From Galeruca laticollis (lineage: Eukaryota; Arthropoda; Insecta; Coleoptera; Chrysomelidae), in NCBI GenBank assembly GCA_963921935.1, contig OY998180.1, forward strand, positions 110,800,183-110,864,182: a stretch of DNA of 64,000 nucleotides, in the 5' to 3' direction. Shown here one piece after another: positions 47,195-59,777 of this stretch (position 1 is its first letter; each line of letters opens with the position of its first letter). The notes beneath the pieces are model-generated. The model searched no databases, was not told the DNA's origin, and saw nothing but the letters and a program-made list of their open reading frames with translations. Both the position numbers and the translations under genes were made by a program.

Positions 47195-49490
47195 AAGAAA
47201 GAAAGAACTTATATAAAGCCACATGGGTTTCAAATTATGGAAAACGCGAAACCAAATAGACCACATTCTCATAGATGTAAGACACTCTAGTAGCATCATC
47301 AGTGCACGAAGTATGAGAGGAGCAGACAGTGACACTGATCACTTCCTAGTTAAATCCAGGCTGAGAACGAGAATAACAACATAGAAACCTGAACAAAAAT
47401 AGTCAGGAGAAGGCTGGGACGTAGAAGCTTTTCAAGAACCCAAAAAGGAAGGTGAGTACCAAAGGGCCTTGAGCAACAACTTCGAATGCCTAAGACACGA
47501 GGAGGATAATAAAGAACTAGAGGACACATGGCAGCAAGTGACAACAGTCATAGAAGAGGCAGCGACAGAAACCATTGGAAAAAACAAGAAGCGCCCCAAA
47601 ATAAGGTTGTTTGACAGAGAATATGAAGAAGCGCTGGAATTGAAAACAAATAAGAGACTGACAATGCTAATAAACTCTACGAATGAGAACAAAGAAGAAC
47701 TTCACAGAACAAGAGCACAGACAAGGAGATTACTCAGAACTAAAAAGAAGAGCTACCTTGAACACCAAACACGGGAAATAGACAGGGATAGAGGCATGAA
47801 TCAGACAAGGAAGTTCTTAAGGGAAGTAAAGAGAGTGAGGAGGAATGGGAGTGTAGGAGGAACGAAAGGCATGAGAAATGAAAGTGGAGAACTGATAATG
47901 ACGTAAACGGAAATTGTTGAACGATGGAAGGAGTACTTTCAACAATTACTGTCTATTGAAAGGGAGACAGAGGAAGAAGAAGATATAACCTTCCACTCAG
48001 CGGATATAACATATCTCAAAGATCATAAAGCACCAGGCAACGATGAGGTGTTAAAAAAGGGAGGAAATGTTTTACACCGAAAAATATATGAAATGATCCT
48101 GAATATATGGGTACAACAGAAAATACCTAAAGATTAGAGCGGAAGTATCATAATACCTATACATAAGAAAGGAAACTAAGAAGAATTTAGAAATTACAGA
48201 GGAATATCACTTATGAACACAACATACAAAGTATTGGCAACCATACTACTGAGAAGGTTGACCCTTTATGCTGAAGACGTTATCAGCGACTATCAATGCG
48301 GATTTCGTGCTGGAAAGTCAACGATAGATCAAATATTCACGATCAGACAAATATTAGAAAAGAACTGGGAATTGCATCGGGATGTTCACCAAATCTTTGT
48401 TGATTTCCAGCAAGTATATGACTATAAAAAGAAGCAGGTTGTGGGTGGCAATGCTGGAAATGGGCATCCCAAGGAAATTGGTGGAGCTGACACCAATGTG
48501 TGTGGTAAACTCATATGCACAGGTGAGGACAGGAAGCAGAACATCAACTCCATTTAGGGTAACATCAGGACTCAGACAAGGAGATCCCCTCTCACCGTTG
48601 CTATTCAGTTTGACCTTGGAGTATGCGGTTGGTAAAATAACATCGGAACTAACTGAAGGTTTTGCTAAGCAGGGTTCAAAACTATTGTTGGCTTTTCCTG
48701 ATGATATGGATACGGTGGTTGATTCAACGGGAGATATAAGAGAAGTGTTCTCCCAACTTGAGGAGGAAGCAGGTTGGATCTACGAGTAAATGAAGAAAAA
48801 ACGAAATACATGGTAGTAACCAAGAGCCCAAGACCTAGAATCATACAGAATATTTCCATTAATGAGTACAACTTTGAAGTGGCTACGGAGTTTAAGTACC
48901 TAGGAGCGATAATTACAGATGATAATCGAGTAGAAAGAGATGTCTCAGCAAAATTAATGGCGGGAAATAGGGCGCTATATTCTCTTACAACACTCTTGAG
49001 ATCTAAACTGTCAAGAAGACAATCCAAATTAACAATTTACAGGTCAATTATTCGCCCGGTGGTTACATATTGCAGCAAAACCTGGACCCTTAATCAACGG
49101 GAAGTGAATAAGCTTCTTGTCTTTGAAAGAAAGGTTCTTAGAGCGTTACTTGCACCGCAACAAGATGAGGCAACAGGGCAATGGAGAAGACGCCACAATG
49201 CTGAGTTATCAGCGCTGTATGGCAGTGAGAACATAGTCAGATACATAAAGGCTAATCGAATAAGATGGGCAGGGCTTGTATTGAGATCAGAGAACCACAG
49301 ATTGTTAAAAACAGTATTCCTTGAGAGATCAGATGGTAGAGGATCAATAGCCCGACCCAGGAAAAAATGGAGAGATGCCGTCGCAGCAGATGTATCTAGA
49401 ATGGGAATGCAACAGTGGGAAATGGAAACACAAGATCAAGGAAGATGGAGGGCGATAGTGGATGCGGCCGAGACTCACCCAGAGTTGTAG
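47195..49490 (+). pseudogene. RTE-like LINE, endonuclease end through RT to C-terminus
   Basis: This is the longest LINE here. KATWVSNYGKRETK and a DHILID...DSDTDHFLVKSRLR-like piece (47215-47365) are the end of an APE endonuclease. A charged linker (47469-47906) ends GKNKKRPKIRLFDREYEEAL and RRLLRTKKKSYLEHQTRE. RT follows: NYRGISLMNTTYKVLATILL, SDYQCGFRAGKSTIDQIFTI, TSGLRQGDPLSPLLFSLTLE, then FPDDMD at about 48694, where YADD is expected. The final 238-codon open frame (48774-49490) carries the thumb and the end RGSIARPRKKWRDAVAADVS. Several frameshifts and stops show it is inactive. Confidence 0.88.
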
Positions 49491-49544
49491 GGCCAGGGAA
49501 AGAAGAAGAATGAAAAGACGAGTTCTGAGTATGTATAAAATCCA

Positions 49545-49740
49545 GCTAACCATCAGGTAGGCATGAAATTAAATGTAACTTCTGTCATTCTGACGATGAT
49601 ATTTAGTATCGAAAAAATTGTCAATGTTCTTATAATTTTTAACAGTTTGTCAATATGTTGTGGAATTATCTAGAAACAGTTAGTTTCATTAGAAACAGCA
49701 ATATGAGTAGATTCCACAAAGTAAGGATCGAGGCAGGAAA
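49545..49740 (+). repeat. solo PLE 3' terminus (family 1)
   Basis: From ccatcaggtaggcatgaaat to gattccacaaagtaaggatc, ending gaggcagg, this matches the last ~190 bp of the plus arm of the large PLE, about 80 percent alike by eye. It includes a hammerhead-like core with stem II preserved (GATA/TATC) but a C-to-A change in stem III. It is in the same orientation as the remnant 640 bp downstream. Confidence 0.8.
49587..49625 (+). ncRNA. hammerhead-like motif, degenerate copy
   Basis: CTGACGA (49590-49596), U, GATA...TATC with loop TTTAG, GAAA, and GTC ending at 49622. Stem III is reduced by GAAAA in place of GAAAC. Confidence 0.35.
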
Positions 49741-50309
49741 ATTCAATGAAAGTTTATTTTTATTTATTTTTATAAGTGTAGATTGCATCGATTTATTAAT
49801 AATTAATAATAGAAGATTGATCCTGTAATCGTACATTCAAAAACATTGAATGCGTCAATAGGTGCAGTGTGACACAAAATTGTCCGTATCTCTTAAACCG
49901 TTAAGTTGATAGAGATGTCACAAGAGGACTTGGTCAATTGTTGCGTTTATAACTGAAAAAATTATATTTACCAAAAAAATGCTGCATCCTCCATTGAACT
50001 TGTCCGTACCTGAGTTCACAAGTATAGTGTAGACTTATTCATAATGTCACAAAATGCGCAATTATGGTGTTTATTAATGATTAAAATTTTACTGATTTCC
50101 AATCAGCCATTTAATAATTATAAATATAAAACCACTTTTAATTCCCAACTCCAGAGCTTTGCCGCTCGTTAAGTATGGGCGTAAAGAAAATTTTTTATAT
50201 GAAATACCATCATTATTTTTAATCTGTTTTTTTTTCTATTATTTTATTGTAGAAACCAACAAATTTGTGCATTACAAAAACAATTCCAATGTTACGTTGA
50301 ATCAAACTA

Positions 50310-50707
50310 TTTGCTTCTTAAAGTAAATGTTTTGCGTAATGGGATTTTTTGGAGGCTTTGATCTGTATGTTCGTAATTCATTAAAGCATTCATTACCATC
50401 TAACACAGAACTAGAAGTACTACATATTTGTGATAAGAAACAAGAACTAGATTTCCATGAGGAATTAGAAGAGACTTAAGAGATCCACAATATGAAGTCG
50501 TCAATGAACAGATAAATCTAGTGAGTTCTACATTATTATACTCCTTTCTTAAGTAATAATTGTAAAGATCAGGAGATAATAAATTTCCTTGGTTCCGTGT
50601 ACCATTGCACAGTTATCTGATCTTAAATGGAAAAAGGCTATCCCCATGTGGCTAATAATATTTAAGCTTTAACATTTGTAATATCATATCTTCTTCTTTT
50701 TTCTATT

Positions 50708-50744
<37 letters not shown>

Positions 50745-50925
50745 AGTCAACCACAAGATAGGTCACTTCTTGGTCTAGCCAAACATCAGGTAGGCATCAC
50801 ACGAAATGAAACTTCTGTCATTCTAACGATAATATTTTATATCGAAACAAGTGTCAATTTTGTAGAATGTCTCATTGTATTGTAGAGCATGAGAAGATTC
50901 CACACAGTGAGGGTCGAAGCAGTAA
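50310..50925 (+). pseudogene. PLE 3' end (family 1), C-terminal coding piece and UTR
   Basis: HSLPSNTELEVLHICDKKQE-like text with gaaacaagaactagatttcc (50390-50455) and ctcaagagatccacaatatg-like sequence corresponds to the last ~45 codons of the PLE protein, with a deletion and frameshifts. The 3' UTR follows, including an (AT)n expansion at 50711-50742 and a decayed hammerhead-like motif (CTAACGA...GAAAC...GTC, 50823-50855). It ends at gtgagggtcgaagcag (about 50924). Confidence 0.8.
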
Positions 50926-51599
50926 ATTTTATATTACATTTTTTTTCAACTTTTGATGATCGTTACCTTCAATCTAAAAATGTCCATCTAACGAAACTCT
51001 ACGTTAAAAACGGTAAAACTGGTAGCGGGGTCCGAGAGGCGGCGCACAAAATTGAACTTTTCATAACAGCTCCTAGTTTTTATCCGGGGCTGCGGGTATA
51101 TGGCCGTGAAGTTTTGGAACGATCGGCCCGATGATAGCATGAAAGGAAGTTGGAAGTGGTGTACGGCTGATGACATGACACACTAACACTTTATTTTCGT
51201 GGATGCTGTCGTAAGTAAAATAATATGAGCGTGTGTTTTTGATGTATGATGATACTATATTTGTACATGTTGAGCATGAGCAAACGAGTTAAGTAATATT
51301 TTCATATGCTGTTTTGATATCTAGAGGTCTAATTTATTGTACCAAAAATGGTTACACACTTCCTACAAAAAAATAATAATTTATACGCGAAATTTTTGGT
51401 TGAAACTTTTATTTTGTAAGATTATAATAATACAATAGCGTGCTAATAGGAGATCTTAAAGTTTAATTCTTCCATATCCTTGCAAAACCCTCCATTTGGA
51501 TGAAGTAATAAAAAATTTATTCTACAACTGCTGAAAAGTGGCGTGTCTGTGACGGGATAAACGTTTGACATTTTATCTTTTTGATAGGTAACAACATAT
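50926..51599. other. intergenic with a small GC-rich patch
   Basis: The 50985-51180 stretch is GC-richer (agcggggtccgagaggcggc, ccggggctgcgggtatatgg) with no recognised coding domain on either strand. The rest is AT-rich. No feature could be named. Confidence 0.4.
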
Positions 51600-52700
51600 C
51601 ACTTTTTATACAATTATTAACTGTGCATTACACGAATGACATGTTTCGGTACAACAGTCAAATTTTCTTGTGTTGAAATGATATTTTTTTCGACCATGGA
51701 CGCAACTGCCAATAATGTACTTGTTCGCAAATCGGGTGTTATTTCACAACTGCCACACGCTCTAAACATTTTATTAGCTATTTCTGACCTGTGTGATACC
51801 GATTCATCCACATACCCTTAAGCGATCGTTGATGACTTTCCTTGATGTCATCAAATCTCCCCCAGATTCAACGAAAAGTGTAGCAGACGATCTTCGAAAT
51901 TAATTAACTGTATATGAGTTAGCATTTTCTAGTTTAAGAACATTAGCTACTGATTCAGGTACCTTATGGAACTTATTTTTACTTAAAACCTGTGATTTAT
52001 ACATTGCCGGCGATCCTTTGGTGCTGCTGGACGGAGGGCTATATACATTCGTTTAAATTTAATATATTCTTCAGTTACTACAAATCTCCTGTTTATATAA
52101 TCATTTTATTGCTCAAGTTTCACAATTAATAACCTTCCCGAATCTTCAATATTATCTAATATTACCTGGCTGATTTCACAAATTTAGTCAAGCTCCTGCA
52201 ATCCCAAATACAGCAACAACTTTGACCATTAAATAAACTACATTGGGAGCATTATTTCAGAAATTACGTATTTGTATATCTACTTGTGAAAATTGCAGCT
52301 TACTTAATCGTGTAACATTTCCTATTTTGTCTTAGAAATATAATTAGTTTGAAATATTTTGAAATGTCTACGTTATTATTGGATTGTGAATACTTTTAAT
52401 CATTGAATAATTCGACCACACAGTTGATGGCTTTTGTTTTGGTGCTAATTCCGAAACATAAGCCAATAACACCGTCTCCGAGAAAGAACTGCATGTATTT
52501 TTCATCTTTCATTCCATAAATCTTGAATACGCATTTTCATAGATTTACCTGGCAATCATTTTTATAACGCTACTTTTGCTGCTTCTACTAACTCCAGGAA
52601 ACTCGGAATTATAAATTTTTTAACTTTATATTGTTCAATATAACCACAATTTCACAATTTTTAAATGAAATAACAGAATTAAATTGACAGATGTTTGAAT
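51600..52700 (-). pseudogene. Crypton-type tyrosine recombinase relic
   Basis: Minus-strand pieces line up with the YR proteins found in insect Crypton-like elements. LLAYVSELAPKQKPSTVWSN is followed by YSMIKSIH (about 52480-52390), then MVKVVAVFGIAGA (about 52225-52190). VILDNIEDSGRLLIVKLEQ and FRRSSATLFVESGGDLMTS (about 51890-51835) follow, the last being the H-x-x-R box region. GYVDESVSHRSEIANKMF (about 51815-51765) holds the candidate nucleophile tyrosine. The LKRHGGW segment between the last two is degraded. Stops and frameshifts are frequent. YR enzymes cut and rejoin DNA through the tyrosine. Confidence 0.65.
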
Positions 52701-54149
52701 ACTTAAATGTTTCCTTAGCAGCGCAGATCTAATTGTCGCTGATACTATCTCATCAATTTTTATCTGATATTTCTGAAATCTACCTACTGAGACCTACTCA
52801 GCAGTATTTTTAGTTGACTCAGTTTCTGAATTTTCGTTTTTGCCAAATAAGTTTATATCAATATGCCAACGTTTCAGGCAATACATTATTCACTTTATAA
52901 TACCATATTTATAGTTTGTTGAAAAACTTTCAAAAGTATACAAAAATACAGTGTGTAAATTTATATTCAAACAGTTAGTTATTCAATTAATTACTAATAA
53001 ATAATCTCAAGAAAATGTAAAATATAGTAACTACTTTTGTTAGTTTTTTTATTAAATTTAATTTTTATATCTTATCTGCTGACGCTCTATCTATTTCAAC
53101 AAAATGGTGGCTTGATATCACGTCCGTCGCGACGTTGGATAAGGCAGAGCCTCTGCTGATCAATAATGAATATGTCCGACTTCGCCATCAACAACACTCA
53201 TTCCAGATATTTGCTCTCTCCACTCTCCAGCGGCATCGGACATCGCCAGCTTGTTCAAACAGACTCAATGCCAGATATTTTACTAGTCTCTCCCTCTTAC
53301 CCTGTTCGTTATCTATTTAGCAATTTTGACAGAGGTCAAATTAGAAACGATAGAATAGAAATGTAAAGAAGGGTGTTATTTATACATTGGGAAATAAAAT
53401 ATATTTAGAATATTTAAATTGTAATTTTTAGTTTATTTAAGAAATAATTGAATAGGAACGTGAGGAATTATTTCAATATTTTGTCACACTTATTTTTAGG
53501 GAATTAGAATATTATATGTTACATACTATAGTTTTTTTACAACTGCACAAATTTAAAGAATACAAGTAAATTTGTGTTGCTTTTAATTTTAACAGACTTG
53601 TCGAGACTATTTCTATTAATCATTGAATTTCAATTTTGATGTGACGGTGATATTGTAAGAAAAACAAGTTTTGATGGTTTTGGGATTTGATCACAGAGCA
53701 ACGACAGCGAAGTCAACATTAGGACATATGTGTTTATCATCAAGATATCGATGATTTACCTATTGGCCTCCGATATATGGTTTCCATATTTATTTATTGA
53801 ATTTTTTTAAATGAATTAATTTCATATTTAAAAACGAATAAACATAATCTCTTTTCTATCCGAGTCTTTAATATTTAATTAAAAATAGTTTGTTCATAAA
53901 ATGTGGAATTCGTTAAGATTGGAGTAATGACCCACATTTATGGTGAGCCACGTAAGTGGTGTTTAAGCTGTGATTTATACTGTCAGCAGTATCAGTAAGC
54001 AATTTTTCTGTTATATCATTTTGTCAATTTTTGGTTGACGGTGATATTTTTAAAATTTTAAAACATGACGGAAAATTCAAATTAAATTGATTCCTTTCCA
54101 TATTATCTACCCTGATTTATGGTTTCTTCTGGCAGAAAGTCAATTTGTG
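52701..54149. other. intergenic, nothing recognised
   Basis: No supportable gene. A short GC-richer patch (53080-53290) contains only small open frames without recognisable domains. Confidence 0.45.
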
Positions 54150-55148
54150 GTTAATAAAATAACATCTGACAAAAACAACATCAGTTAGTTTCGGCAAATT
54201 TACCGATTGAAATTTTTAGCAATGTTAAGACATCGCTAATGATCCTCCCACGACAAATATGTATGAATTTCTTAAAAGGACTATTATTATACAAAGACTT
54301 AGTTGGAGCATTGAAAAACGCTTCGAAAAATTAATTTTGAATTCAGAAATGGCCGATGACAAGTCTTCTTTTTCTATCGTGTATTAGAGCGTTTAGCAGA
54401 TAATAATAATAAAATTAATAATCATGCTTTATTATAGAGACTTTAGAAAAGATGTCTTCCAAAGTATATTGTTATAGCAATTGCTGCTTCAGGTATATTT
54501 GACAGAAAATAATTTTTAGAATTTGCTGACAAGAATTTGGAACGTTCCCAAAACAGCATTAATATTTTTGGTATTGATAAATTAAGTGAAGGAAGCACTT
54601 CTGTTAATAAAAGTCTAGTTCATCTTTCTGAAACCTTTCAGAAAATGTTTAATAAACTTTTCGAGCGACAAAACCTTTTAGAAACTGAAACAAATTCGAT
54701 TACAAATGAATATTTGCAAAAAAATCGCGATGAAAATCAATCTAAATCTTGCAGAACTAGATCGCAAAGTAGAAATATATTTGATAACTGTAAGTCCAAC
54801 AAACCTTTGTGTTATGATCATTTTAAATTCAGAGAAGAAGCTAAGAATGTACTGCATCTTGTCTTATATATAAATATTTTAATGACAGGAAAAATTGAAA
54901 AAAAAGTTTATAATGTAAGTGAAGTTTTTTCAAAAAGATTATTTCTTTATGACAAAACTAATAAATTAGAATGTCTTTGTGATTCAGGAGCAGATATCAG
55001 TTGTTTACCTTATATTTTATTTAGTGAACCAAAAAAAGATGATGTAATTCTTATGTGTGCTCCAGGACGTTCTACTTCAACTTATCGTAAGAAATTAATA
55101 GAAGTTGTTTTAGGATTAAGAAAATTATCCCTTTTATTTTTACAATAG
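54150..55148 (+). pseudogene. Gypsy element, Gag and protease region
   Basis: An N-terminal piece with IEKRFEKLILNSEMADDKSS, FFYRVLERLADNN and RCLPKYIVIAIAA (about 54310-54500) matches the retrotransposon Gag helix region of CsRn1/Mag-like Gypsy elements. The open frame 54537-55148 continues through ADKNLERSQNS and a linker. A damaged zinc knuckle (CYDHFKFREEAKN) comes next. The protease block LECLCDSGADISCLP has DSG in place of the usual DTG. Stops lie in the Gag part. Confidence 0.75.
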
Positions 55149-55740
55149 GTCTCTCGCCCTATTATTGGTGCCGATTTTATTTATTATTATGGAATTTTAA
55201 TTGATATTAAAAATAAATGTCTTATTGACAATGAACCGTCAGTTAAATCAGAAGGTCGTGTTTTAGGAACTATAAATATTTCACCCATATTATTTGCTGT
55301 TGAAAATAAATATACTGAATTATTTAAAAAGTATGCCCAATCTTTTCTTCTCCTTTTTTTTAAACCTATTATTCATAATGTTAAACATTATATTGTCACT
55401 GAAGGTCATCTTCCTCATAGTAAACCTCGTCGATTAGATTCTAATAGACCAAAAATTGGAAAGAAGGAATTTGAAACTATGGTTGAGTTAGGAATTTGTC
55501 GACCCTCTTCACCTCCTGCTTCAGTACCATTATATATGGTTCCTAAAAAGGATTTTGACGACTGAAGACCATATGAAGATTATCGGCAACTTAATTCAGT
55601 TATTGTTCCAGATATATATCAGTTATACACTATGTTATTTGTAACATGTGACATAGGCAAACAAGAGTTAAATTCAGAATGACAAGCTACCTTTCTTATT
55701 AAATTGAATTTAAAAAAAATATTAACATATTTGAAAGGAT
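55149..55740 (+). pseudogene. Gypsy protease end and RT N-terminus
   Basis: It continues from the preceding feature in a shifted frame: RPIIGADFIYYYGILIDIKN (end of protease), HYIVTEGHLPHSKPRRLDSN, KKEFETMVELGICRPSSPPA, SVPLYMVPKKDFDD, then a stop where W is expected, RPYEDYRQLNSVIVPD. These are the RT entry motifs of CsRn1-type Gypsy. The element breaks off at about 55640-55740 before the YxDD box. Confidence 0.8.
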
Positions 55741-55866
55741 CATGAATAAATTAAGCAAAAACATGTTCAATTTGTCGAAATAGATTTTAATTCAAGCAAA
55801 AAAATAAATATTTATTATAAAATGGTATTGTTCTATTAAAATACCAAGTTATGGAAAATTTTACAT

Positions 55867-55965
55867 AACGCCTCAATAGGGTTTAGGTTAAAGCGCTTGT
55901 CTTAGAAATTTTTGTTGTGTAAACACTCTGGGTCAAGTCCTGATGATTTAATTTTTTTTTATAAT
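55867..55965 (+). repeat. tRNA-derived SINE-like sequence
   Basis: ttaggttaaagcgcttgtct resembles a tRNA D-arm/A-box to anticodon stem, and ctctgggtcaagtcctgatg a T-arm with a B-box (GGTCAAGTCC) missing one T. The spacing (about 50 nt) fits a tRNA, and a T-rich run follows at 55949. The anticodon arm is not well paired, so this is a SINE head or tRNA pseudogene, not a functional gene. Confidence 0.5.
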
Positions 55966-56962
55966 TTTATTGCATTTATCAATTTTTTTTCTTAAAATAA
56001 ATTAAATTCGCAAGAATATTTAAAATGAAACAACTTCATTGGTTTTCTAAATTTATTTATTTGATCAAATGTACAAACAATTAAGTGTTAAAAGGTAAAT
56101 ATCATCCATATCTCAAATGTGACTGACAAGAAATTTGAATAAATCTCTAAGTCAATATGTCACAGAAGTTTTATTGTCAACAGCTACTAGTTTCGGCCAT
56201 TTAAAAGGCACTCTACAGGCTTAAAAAATATGGGAATTAACGTAGGGAAAAAATTACAGAACGCAAACCATTAAAAAAGTGTGTTTAAAGTGCAAATTAG
56301 AAGAAAGGTAAAATTTAATGAAGTTAAAATGTTGGTTGTGACATTAAATGTATGAGTGGGATAATTAATTATTGAAATATTGGCAAATTAAGTGATTTAA
56401 TGCTAAAATTGAGTGAGCAAAGGTTGACAATTTAATATCAGAGGGTAGACAATAAGCAGTGTCCCAGAGTGTAGATGAGAAAAACCACAAATAATTAAAA
56501 AAATCTATTGCTAGAAAGAAGAGTTTGAAAAGTGATAAGGGGAGGTATGAGGGAAAAGGAATATTAAGTGAACCTCAATCGGCTCTAGAGGAATAAAGAT
56601 CTGTAAGAGGAGAGCAATAAGCTCATGGTTATAATAATGTACAAGTAGCACACGGTATCCTCCATGTGGAGAAAAATAATCTATTCTACCAATAAAGGTA
56701 AAAAAGTAACACAAAATGGAGTCAAACTGAAAACACTTAAACACAATGTGACCTTACTAACTTCAAGACTAAAAGCATTATGAAGGGTATATCCAACCGG
56801 AAATTATTAAAGATAGGAAGGCTGTCATACTTCAACCTTGACCTTGACATGAACAGAAATAAGATCGGTAATCAATTGGAAAGCAATTTAGGTGATGTAA
56901 GTAAATATGTTGAACCAACATAGAAAATTAAAATGGTTAGAAAAAAAACAGTACACAATTAA
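55966..56962. other. intergenic; one hammerhead-like stem on the minus strand
   Basis: No gene recognised. At about 56183-56223 the minus strand reads cctgtagagtgcc...ggccgaaac, a stem-loop flanked by CTGTAGA and GAAAC. It resembles a decayed hammerhead/PLE end (CTGANGA expected). Confidence 0.35.
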
Positions 56963-57432
56963 AGGAACGTGCGTTTAACCAGAAAAATTGTAGTTGACTA
57001 ACATTAGTACAAATTTATTCGAAAACGAAGAAGAAATTATAATGCTATTATCTTAAATGTAATCAAAATAACAAAAGTGAAATTATGACGATATATAAAT
57101 ATTGAAAAGTTGAAAATCCTAACAATATAAACAATATTGTACAATGAAAAGGATTGAAACAAAGTAATAATGAGAAGTAATAATAGTATGGAACGTGCGT
57201 TGTTGGTTGTTAATAGACATAAGAAACATTGTAAGTGACTAATAATATTGGTACAAAATTATTCAAAAATGAATAAGAATTATAAGGTTATCACGTCAAA
57301 ATCAAACCAAAACACAACAGTAGTGAAATTATAACGATATACAAATATTGAAAAGTTGAATATAATAGCAATATACACAGTATTGAACAATGAAAAATTC
57401 AATCAAATTAATAATGAGAAATAATAATAGTA
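56963..57432. repeat. tandem duplication, ~230-bp unit (two copies)
   Basis: Unit 1 (about 56963-57187) and unit 2 (about 57188-57432) share ggaacgtgcgtt, gactaac/taatattagtacaaa, gaaattat-acgatatacaaa, tattgaaaagttgaa, caatgaaaa and aataatgagaa. They have many substitutions, so the duplication is old. Confidence 0.7.
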
Positions 57433-58360
57433 AATTATAAAATCAAATTAAATTTATATGTTGAGATCAAAAGTTAAAGTTACTAAAATGGAAGGTTGAG
57501 GAATATGTATGGTTCAACAGGTATCAATAATTGTTCAGACAAAAAACGTTAACATCTGAACTAATCTGGTAAATCTCGAACATCTCACGTAAATTCATCC
57601 GAGGACCTTTAAAACAGTGGTGCAGTGTAGAGACTTTATAATTTTATCAATCTTACCAACACCCGGCTGGAATATACCTACCTATTTTTTGTTAACACAC
57701 ACTCACTTTTCAAGAATTTGATATTTTGAATAGGGATTTGTTGTACTTTGTTTATTATTGAAAAACTGAGAAATTTGTAACTTCACTGTACATGGATTAA
57801 TAATCATATTTTAATTTTTTTCCTGGAGTTTAAGTCTTGATGGTCTATTAGAAATTTCTATTTCATTATCTACGTAATTTGATCTTAACCCAATTATATT
57901 GCAATTGGAAATCCGGTAAAAACATTGTGCTCAGAGTATGCAACCAATTATACGCTTGTGTATTTATTTTGCTCACGTATAATGTTAAGGTATGTTCGAA
58001 CAAATAGATCACGGATGATTCCCGAACCAACAGGTTGATCGTTATTGTAGGAACAATTTAAATATAAAAATAAGCATGGATGCGATTATAATACAAGGTA
58101 AAATACATTTTCTGAATAAACAAAAATATGATTAACCTCTCCTTTAAATGTCGCAATTTATACAATCCATTTTAATTTGCTACTGTTATTAGCGATAATT
58201 ATCTAATTTATTAATGTGTAGTAGAATATAAAGGTAACACGGTAATAAGTTTTAATAACAGGCAAATTTAACAGAGCGTGCCCAAACATACTGTTCTCTT
58301 CAGTCCTCAATTGAACCATGAACAGTTTTCACCGTTCTTGTTAGTTTATTTTACTTTAAA
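57433..58360. other. intergenic, nothing recognised
   Basis: AT-rich; no supportable feature. Confidence 0.45.
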
Positions 58361-58373
58361 TGCATGTAATTCA
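58361..58373. repeat. 13-bp target-site duplication, left
   Basis: TGCATGTAATTCA, identical to 63039-63051 beyond the third palindromic PLE. Confidence 0.85.
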
Positions 58374-58489
58374 TGTTATCGTTATAAATGAAACTAACAA
58401 TTCCTGAATAATTCCACTATATAATGAGACAATGATACAGATTCTAAAAAATTTTGGAAAATCGATTATCTGCTATTCTTTACAATTAT

Positions 58490-59777
58490 TACTTGAAAAG
58501 AAGTTTAATAGTAGAGAACTCCCTAGATTTTTCTGTTCGTTGTCGACTTCATATTGTGGGTCTCTTAAGCGTCTTCTAACTTCTAATTATTCTAAGTAAT
58601 CTGTTTCTTATTACAAATATGTAGTATTTCTAGTTCTATGTTAGGTGTTAATGAGTGATTGGTGTCAAGTAGATGTTTTGCGTAATGGGATTTCTCTGTT
58701 TGATTAAATCGGTATTCTCGTAAGTGTTCATTGTGTCTAATTTCAAAATTTCGAATTGTTTGACCTAAATACACAGCATTACAATCTGGACATTTAAGTT
58801 TATATATACCAGATTTTTTAATTGGGGATATTTTTGTTTCTACATTTAACAATTTTGTACTTATATTATTCTCTGTTTTAAAAGAAATTGTATTTGTTGC
58901 TAAATGAAATATTATTAGAAATATTACCGGCATATGTGATGATTTTGTAATATTGGATATCTTTAGTTTTTTTTGGGAAATATTAGTTGTAAAGCCACTT
59001 TTTCTCTTTTTTATTAAGTATTTTATTTATTATATGCAATGGATAACCGTTGGATGTGGCTATTTGGTTAATTGTATTAATTTCTATATATCAATATTAT
59101 ATTTGTTCTTAGGAACTGAAAATACTCTTCTATTATTGAAATGTATGCTGCTAATTTCTGTGACATGAGATGGAATTATATGGTAAAAACCCATCAGTAT
59201 GAGTTGGTTTTCTGTAAATTCAATAATCAAGTAAAAGATTAATTCTTCAAATTTTTGAATAAAGAAAATTCATTCAGTTGTTTTCATGAACTTCTATTGT
59301 AAATTTAATTTTTGGGTGCAAATTATTACTATGATTGAAAAATACATCTAATTGTCGTTCACTACCTACAAACCAAGCCAATATGTTATTTATATATCTA
59401 TACCAAAATATGACATTTTTTAAAGTGTTACATTCGAAGATTTTTCTTTCTAAACTGTCCATAGAAATGTTTGCCAAAACTGGTGACATAGGGCTTCCCA
59501 ATGGAAAACATTATTGTCAAAATTAATACATACATCATATAAATTAAGTATATCTCATATTATTCTTGGATTAATATTTTTATCTTCTAGTGCTAAGCAT
59601 TCTGTTGGATGAATTTTAGAGAGCATATTGGTAACATAAAATGAAATGAGTTTAGAGTGTTCCTATGAGTTTTTAATTGTTTGATTAGTTCTAATGAATA
59701 TGTAATTTAGTATTTAGATTCATATCCATCATTATTAAGTATAATGTTTACTTTTTTAGCTAATTTATTTATTATTA
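58490..59777 (-). pseudogene. Penelope-like RT/GIY-YIG protein, decayed copy
   Basis: The minus strand aligns with the intact PLE protein: MGSPMSPVLANISMDSLERK and YRYINNILAWFVGSERQLDV (59501-59300), where the catalytic YVDD is YINN. After deletions comes KSGIYKLKCPDCNAVYLGQT, then NFEIRHNEHLREYRFNQTEK (58830-58690) and the C-terminal acidic helix in a broken frame. It reaches only to the NNILAKK region upstream (about 59760), so its 5' truncation differs from that of its plus-strand partner. Confidence 0.85.
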
